A stretch of DNA of 64,000 nt from Amorphochlora amoebiformis (Eukaryota; Cercozoa; Chlorarachniophyceae). Below the pieces are notes generated by a model. It searched no databases, had not been told where the DNA came from, and worked only from the letters and a program-made list of their open reading frames with translations. The stretch's first letter is position 1. The number at the start of each line of letters is the position of its first letter. Positions 1 to 64,000 of the stretch are shown in pieces. The stretch spans positions 1-64,000 of the forward strand of contig BAAHQB010000310.1 in the NCBI GenBank assembly GCA_054601695.1, in the 5' to 3' direction. A program made the position numbers and the translations under genes.

Positions 1-66
1 ACAGATATATCACATATACATATATACATATATATATATATGTAATACATGCTTAATAAAAATACA

Positions 67-179
67 TCATACTATAAAAGAGAGAGGGAAGAGGAGAAAA
101 GCAGAGAGAGAGAGAGAGAGATAGGGGCAGAGAGGAGAAAATGCAGAGAGGAAGAGAGAGAGAGAGACAGATATATCAC

Positions 180-223
<44 letters not shown>

Positions 224-278
224 CATGCTTAATAAAAATACATCATACTATAAGAGAGAGAGGGAAGAGGAGAAAAGC

Positions 279-312
<34 letters not shown>

Positions 313-500
313 GAGAAAAGCAGAGAGAGAGAGAGAGAGGGGGGCAGAGAGGAGAAAAGCAGAGAAGAAGCCAGAGAGAGACTGAGGGAGAAAGGGAGAA
401 AGATATAGATGCAAACGAGAGAGAGAGAGGGAGTATATAGACGTATATAGACGAGGGAGAGTTTGTTGGGGAGAGAAAGAGGGAGAGAGAGCATACGGAA
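67..500 (+). repeat. (GA)n-rich tract with a duplicated block of about 150 bp
   Basis: GA-rich sequence with GGGGCAGAGAGGAGAAAA motifs. The unit beginning TAATACATGCTTAATAAAAA occurs at 42 and 218, each followed by AGAGAGAGGGAAGAGGAG, so the block is a tandem duplication with (TA)n between copies. Confidence 0.9.
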
Positions 501-502
501 GA

Positions 503-541
<39 letters not shown>

Positions 542-582
542 TATATGTATATGTATGTTCGTATGTATGTGTGTTTGTGTAT

Positions 583-676
<94 letters not shown>

Positions 677-740
677 TTATTGAGCGAGGGAGGGAAAGAG
701 AGAGCATATTATTCACACATGATGTGTATTACATATATTA

Positions 741-791
<51 letters not shown>

Positions 792-881
792 CACATTGTA
801 TATATATATACATATCTATATATCTATATATACATATATATATATATATGAATTCATGTGAAGACATGCACACGCACAAAC

Positions 882-931
<50 letters not shown>

Positions 932-965
932 CATATATACATATATACATTACATGTAAGTATAC

Positions 966-7609
<6,644 letters not shown>

Positions 7610-7690
7610 TCCTCGCGAGAAGTTATTATCAGAAGCCGAAAAGATAAGAGTAAAAGAATTTAAATTTCGCGTACAGCTTGGCGCGAAAAC
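7610..7690. promoter_or_regulatory. Candidate bidirectional promoter between the membrane gene and the 106-aa gene
   Basis: Only 81 bp separate the two start codons. The sequence is not microsatellite and is richer in GC (CTCGCGAGAAG, TTTCGCGTACAGC, TTGGCGCG). Inferred from position only; no TATA box can be told from background. Confidence 0.45.
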
Positions 7691-9499
<1,809 letters not shown>

Positions 9500-9868
9500 A
9501 AATTCATCGCACGCTTGCAGCGTTCAAATTATAAACTATGATATTTGCGTTGAAAGCTTAGTGCCTACCTCAATATTAATCTGTAGTTACTACGACAATA
9601 CGAAATCGATATTTTTTATCCGGATTACAATGACTACCGCCAAAAGTTTTTAATAGTATACACTAGATATAGGACTGAAATTGAACATATACTCAGCAGA
9701 GATATAGTAAATCTAGTTAAGATACTAGAAATATTCGCTTTTTCTTGCCGACTACGAATGAAACTTTACTCGATTAATCGATATTGTAATGAATTAAAAC
9801 TGATAAGTTTTCAAGCTTGATTCGATGCCTCAGGCCAAATTCGAATCTTAAGTTATTCGTTGATTTCA
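9500..9868. other. Convergent intergenic spacer, unique AT-rich sequence
   Basis: 369 bp between the stop of the 106-aa gene and the stop of the DeSI-PUL gene, presumably both 3' UTRs. No repeat array and no open frame of note. Confidence 0.6.
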
Positions 9869-30633
<20,765 letters not shown>

Positions 30634-30947
30634 GTTTGGAAAATAATGGGGGTTGATGAGGGAGGGAGGAAGGGAGAGGACACGGCGTCGACAGCGATCG
30701 GGTTGGGCACGTGTCTGTGATGTGACGCAACCGCACGTGGCGGGCAGACAGTCATGACCACGTGGTCCTTTCCCGAAAATATCAGAAACCAGAAGAAGCG
30801 TAAGACTAAGGTGAAATCGCCAAATAAAGATCTTAATCGTCCGGAACCGAAGAATTAATACAATTCGGTAGCCAAAGCCGGCTCTCATAGAGGAACGGCC
30901 ATCGAGGCGGGTAGGACTAGTTCAAAATTATTCTGTAAATTCGACGG
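30634..30947. promoter_or_regulatory. Candidate bidirectional promoter between DeSI-PUL and the AT-hook-like gene
   Basis: A 314-bp unique, GC-rich divergent interval containing CACGTG-type sequence (GGCACGTG, ACCACGTGG) and no microsatellite. Inferred from arrangement and from the contrast with the TA-rich surroundings. Confidence 0.5.
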
Positions 30948-31951
30948 ATGGCGCTCGAATCGAAAAGAGATGACAAAAGCCTTCCCAAGGATGCTGTGGA
31001 CCCCTCAGAAATTTTTCAGAAATTTTCGGATCATTCTTTCTGGGTAAAAGCCCAACTAGAGAGCCTTCACAGCAAGCTTTCGCTTTCCGAAGGAGTAGTC
31101 CAGAGCTTCCAGCACCAAATTTCGGGGCTGAAGGAGGAAATCAAGTACTTGAAGAGGGTCATATCCGATCGCAAACGCTCCGCTGCACAAATCGCTGCGG
31201 AAAAGGAAGAAAAGGAAACGGAAGTCAATGCCTTGAGAGCCAGCCGACTTAAGCCCAGCCTTCAAAAGCCGACTCGCCCCAAGCTCTCGCGAACAAGAAG
31301 ACCAGTCGGTAGGGCTCCTAAGGGCAAGCGATGGGACTACGATCTGGGCAAGTGGGTGGAGAAGGAATCTGTAAGCCCTACGGAGGACTTTTCTAACAAG
31401 AGTAACGGCGTCGGCTCCCGGAATCTCCGCAAGGCCGTGCAATCCAAGCGGTTATACCGGCGAGTAGGAGGCAGGGGAATGGTAACCCGTGCAGTCCACC
31501 GTTTGGTGTACACGGAGAACAAGGATTCCGGAACTCTCCGGAAGTACTCTGCCGATAGTCGGAGCTCTCCACGGAGCACCAAGCGACTTCGGCTCGACAT
31601 GGACGGCATACAGCTATTGCCGCTAGAGCCAGTGGCGCCTTCACCGTCGTATTACAAGCGGCCCAGGGGGGCGCCGCCCAAGGGCAAGACGTGGAACTAT
31701 AGGACAGGTGAGTGGGTTGACGATTTGGATGATGAGGAGAGCTCAGTAAATAACTCTCTGGCGGAGAAGGTTTGTATACAGAAGAGTGTTTGGGCTGTAA
31801 ATATGTGTATATTCTTTGTACATGTATACTAATTCGAAACCCCGCCCGTATACGCAAAAACAAGATCTGAATAATTCTAACAGTGATGTAACATTAGGAG
31901 TATTTGGAGACTAAGAAGATGATGATGTTGGAAACTGGGATGAGCGCATAG
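30948..31951 (+). CDS. Coiled-coil protein with two AT-hook-like repeats, 2 exons, 291 aa
   Basis: Exon 1 (30948-31769) is the only long uninterrupted real exon in the window (274 codons). Exon 2 (31898-31951) follows CTAAC...ACATTAG and encodes EYLETKKMMMLETGMSA then TAG; the junction is AAG|GTTTGT, phase 0. Reading through the donor would instead give 20 extra residues and a stop at 31832. Residues about 38-100 form a coiled coil (LKEEIKYLKRVISDRKRS). Two related motifs follow: GRAPKGKRWDYDLGKWV (121-137) and RGAPPKGKTWNYRTGEWV (240-257), a Gly-Arg/Pro core like an AT-hook extended by a W-Y-G-WV tail. The protein is strongly basic between them. A nuclear, DNA-binding role is inferred. It is head-to-head with the DeSI-PUL gene, 314 bp between ATGs. 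Confidence 0.8.
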
Positions 31952-32421
31952 GTTAGCTATGAATGTACTCTGCAGATTGATATATGTATAGGTGGAACTC
32001 TGGGCGCACGAGCGCTAAACGACTCTGATTTCCTTTTGTTATTTCTTCCAGGAAAAGTTTTTTGACAGATTTTTAGACAGTTTTCCGACATTCTCTACAC
32101 CCCTTTCCTTTCCTTTCCTTCTATACCTTCTTCTCTGCCCTGGCTCAAATTTTCATCTTTTTATAACTCTATGAGCGCAGGGGCAAGGAGGGTAAATTAT
32201 CTCTGAGGTTTCGTTTTACAAGAGTCGGTAGCCAGTCCTGTAAAATCCCACGTCGCGTCGATGCTTGAGCACTTAGCGCCAAGTTTCTCAAGCATCAAAG
32301 TCATATAATATTATAAATTTCAGATTCACATGTGCAATACTGTCCACATTATGTAACCATACACATGTACAACTTTAATCATTACATATTTATTTAAAAA
32401 ATATTATGTAATATATATATA

Positions 32422-32458
<37 letters not shown>

Positions 32459-32788
32459 GTGTATACATATATATATATATATGTATATGCATATATTATA
32501 TATTATGTACATATGAGCTAGTATCACATGACATCAAGGATATTTTTCATATATATCTAGATATCTTATAGTCCGTACTCGGTATCTAGTCGGTCTGAGT
32601 CTAGACTCCAGAATATATCTGGAATATTCCGAATAGTATTATGCGTTATGAATCATCATTTGTAAGCATGCTCTAGAGTATATTCTAGATATTTAATTGT
32701 AATCATGATATAGTGTATTACATTTTTTGTATGCAGTCTTCACACAGTTGAACTAGCTGAACGATGTGATCGCACATTTTAACATGTC
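31952..32788. other. Convergent intergenic spacer, mostly unique
   Basis: 837 bp between the stops of the AT-hook-like gene and the JmjC gene. It holds a pyrimidine-rich stretch near 32090-32160 (CCTTTCCTTTCCTTTCCTT), a short (TA)n block at 32410-32500, and several TCTAGA-type sites with imperfect palindromes (32560-32700). No gene was found. Confidence 0.55.
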
Positions 32789-58271
<25,483 letters not shown>

Positions 58272-58339
58272 ACTTTTGGGTACCTCCTAACAATTTGAAC
58301 ACTCAATCCTGCCTTGAATGAAATCTGAACCCTCTAATA

Positions 58340-58896
58340 CTAATACTCCTGACTCTGCGGATTTGTCTCCACCAGGTGGGTAACACCTTCATGGACGGGA
58401 GGCTGGACCGGAGAGATAGGAAGGTCGGTGGGCTCGAGGGGTGGAAAGAGAATACGGCGAAGAAGCGAGAGAAGAGCTTGATCATCGTCGAATTCGTCAA
58501 TCTAGTTGGAAAAACGCATCAGGTTTGATTCATGTATGCGTCATCTGTAGGCATATTATCCGAAAAAAAATCTATATCTTCTCGCTTTCTGGGGAGTAAA
58601 GAAGAAATACGACTCACATATTCGACAGGTCCTGAAATCTTCGCCTCAACGACGGCCCGCCATTCCGCTATGCTTGCCTCCTTCGCGTCTGGTGTCGACG
58701 CAATTACCGCCCCAGCGCACCCTTCCACCATTGAGTCCCAACCCTTCACCATGACGGGAAAGGACAAAAATTTGACTGATTTTCCATCGATCACAACTTT
58801 GGTCTCTCCACCCGAAGAAGCGACAACCTGCGAGGTGAATGTCTCGGCACCGGGGCCGACGACCAAGACAGGCGTGGGGTTCCCTGGAACTGCCAT
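58340..58896 (-). CDS. Small alpha/beta protein, 2 exons, 146 aa, GTPase-like fold without P-loop (tentative)
   Basis: Exon 1 (58618-58896) starts ATG at 58896 and ends TAT|GTGAGT; exon 2 (58340-58501) follows CCAACTAG and ends GAGTAT then TAG. The intron is 116 nt, phase 0. The N-terminal half alternates beta-like and helical segments: PVLVVGPGAETFTSQVV, KVVIDGKSVKFLSFPV, GAVIASTPDAKEASIAEW. This order (strand-loop-helix, strand, 'AVI' strand, 'D.....EW' helix) recalls small-GTPase-like proteins lacking a GKS/T P-loop, such as adaptin-binding p34-type proteins. That comparison is a guess from pattern. Exon 2 is acidic then Pro-rich (FDDDQALLSLLRRILFPP). It is head-to-head with the RRM gene (278 bp) and ends 68 bp before the proposed start of the JmjC gene on the same strand. 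Confidence 0.72.
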
Positions 58897-59174
58897 AGGT
58901 TTGAGAGTGGGTATTCTTGAAAGAGGTTGGGGATATGGTGTTTAATATGCGGTTATCTTATTCATGTACCCTTCTATATTGGTTTAGGAGATATTTGGCA
59001 TATTAATTCTCTATATCAGGATATCTTGTATTATATATATCTTCCGGGACACCCCCAGGACATTTAAAGTCATACCAGGAAAATCGACACTTGAGAAGTC
59101 CACACGAGGACCCCGTACGGGCTCGGACGGGTTCGGACTAGTTCCTTCAGTGCCTTCACCGCTAACGAAAGAAC
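58897..59174. promoter_or_regulatory. Candidate bidirectional promoter between the 146-aa gene and the RRM gene
   Basis: A 278-bp unique interval between two divergent ATGs, without microsatellites. Contains a GGGCTCGGACGGGTTCGGAC near-repeat about 45-65 bp before the RRM gene start. Inferred from arrangement. Confidence 0.45.
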
Positions 59175-63938
<4,764 letters not shown>

Positions 63939-64000
63939 GTGACTTAAAATGCGTTCATTCCACATATCCGAATGGGTCGGGGAGGAGCTATATATTGATA

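Noticed and set aside
31770-31832. Read-through C-terminus (20 codons) of the 30948 frame
   Set aside because: It starts at a plausible donor (AAG|GTTTGT), and splicing to 31898 gives a better protein-like end.
32052-32174. Open frame after TTCTTCCAG, considered as a last exon of the AT-hook-like gene
   Set aside because: The exon at 31898-31951 joins in phase and ends in a stop before this point; the segment is mostly a polypyrimidine run.

Overview
This is a window of nuclear DNA from a eukaryote, most likely a microbial one. The evidence is spliceosomal GT-AG introns everywhere, many interstitial TTAGGG/CCCTAA (telomere-type) arrays, and eukaryote-only protein families (DeSI/PPPDE, PUL, JmjC, hnRNP R/Q-type RRM). 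A DNA-binding-type protein with repeated '(R)GAPPKGKxWxY..G.WV' motifs is reminiscent of stramenopile algae, but that placement is low-confidence inference. About nine tenths of the sequence is low-complexity: (TA)n above all, plus (GA)n/(CT)n, (GT)n, (TTA)n and telomere-like arrays. Almost every long open frame is a Tyr/Ile or Arg/Glu translation of a microsatellite, not a gene.

Reading through the TA sea, I could assemble seven genes from small exons by requiring GT-AG sites and exact phase continuity at every junction. Left to right they are: (1) a minus-strand multi-pass membrane protein of unknown function (7609 down to 966, continuing off the left edge); (2) a two-exon plus-strand helical protein of 106 aa (7691-9499); (3) a 27-exon, 515-aa minus-strand DeSI (PPPDE)-PUL fusion protein (30633 down to 9869); (4) a plus-strand coiled-coil/AT-hook-like nuclear protein of 291 aa (30948-31951); (5) a minus-strand gene of about 39 exons and 721 aa with an N-terminal membrane anchor and a cupin_8/JmjC dioxygenase domain with HxD...H ligands (58271 down to 32789); (6) a two-exon minus-strand 146-aa protein (58896 down to 58340); (7) a plus-strand hnRNP R/Q-like multi-RRM protein running off the right edge (59175 to at least 63938). 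Genes 1/2, 3/4 and 6/7 are head-to-head pairs with 81, 314 and 278 bp between start codons. Genes 2/3 and 4/5 converge.

The most striking structure is how the introns are built. Around many exons there are extra truncated copies of the exon boundary, separated by (TA)n or telomere-like repeats. Copies carrying acceptor plus exon start lie on the 5' side of the intact exon, and copies carrying exon end plus donor lie on the 3' side. This polarity held at every exon where I found copies with an intact partner. It is what serial tandem duplication of boundary-spanning segments would leave behind, and it suggests that these introns grew by duplicating their own splice junctions while (TA)n expanded at the seams. 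In addition, telomere-type CCCTAA arrays sit in sense orientation right against several acceptors and could supply CTAAC branch points.

No CRISPR array, tRNA, rRNA, transposase or prokaryotic operon was seen.
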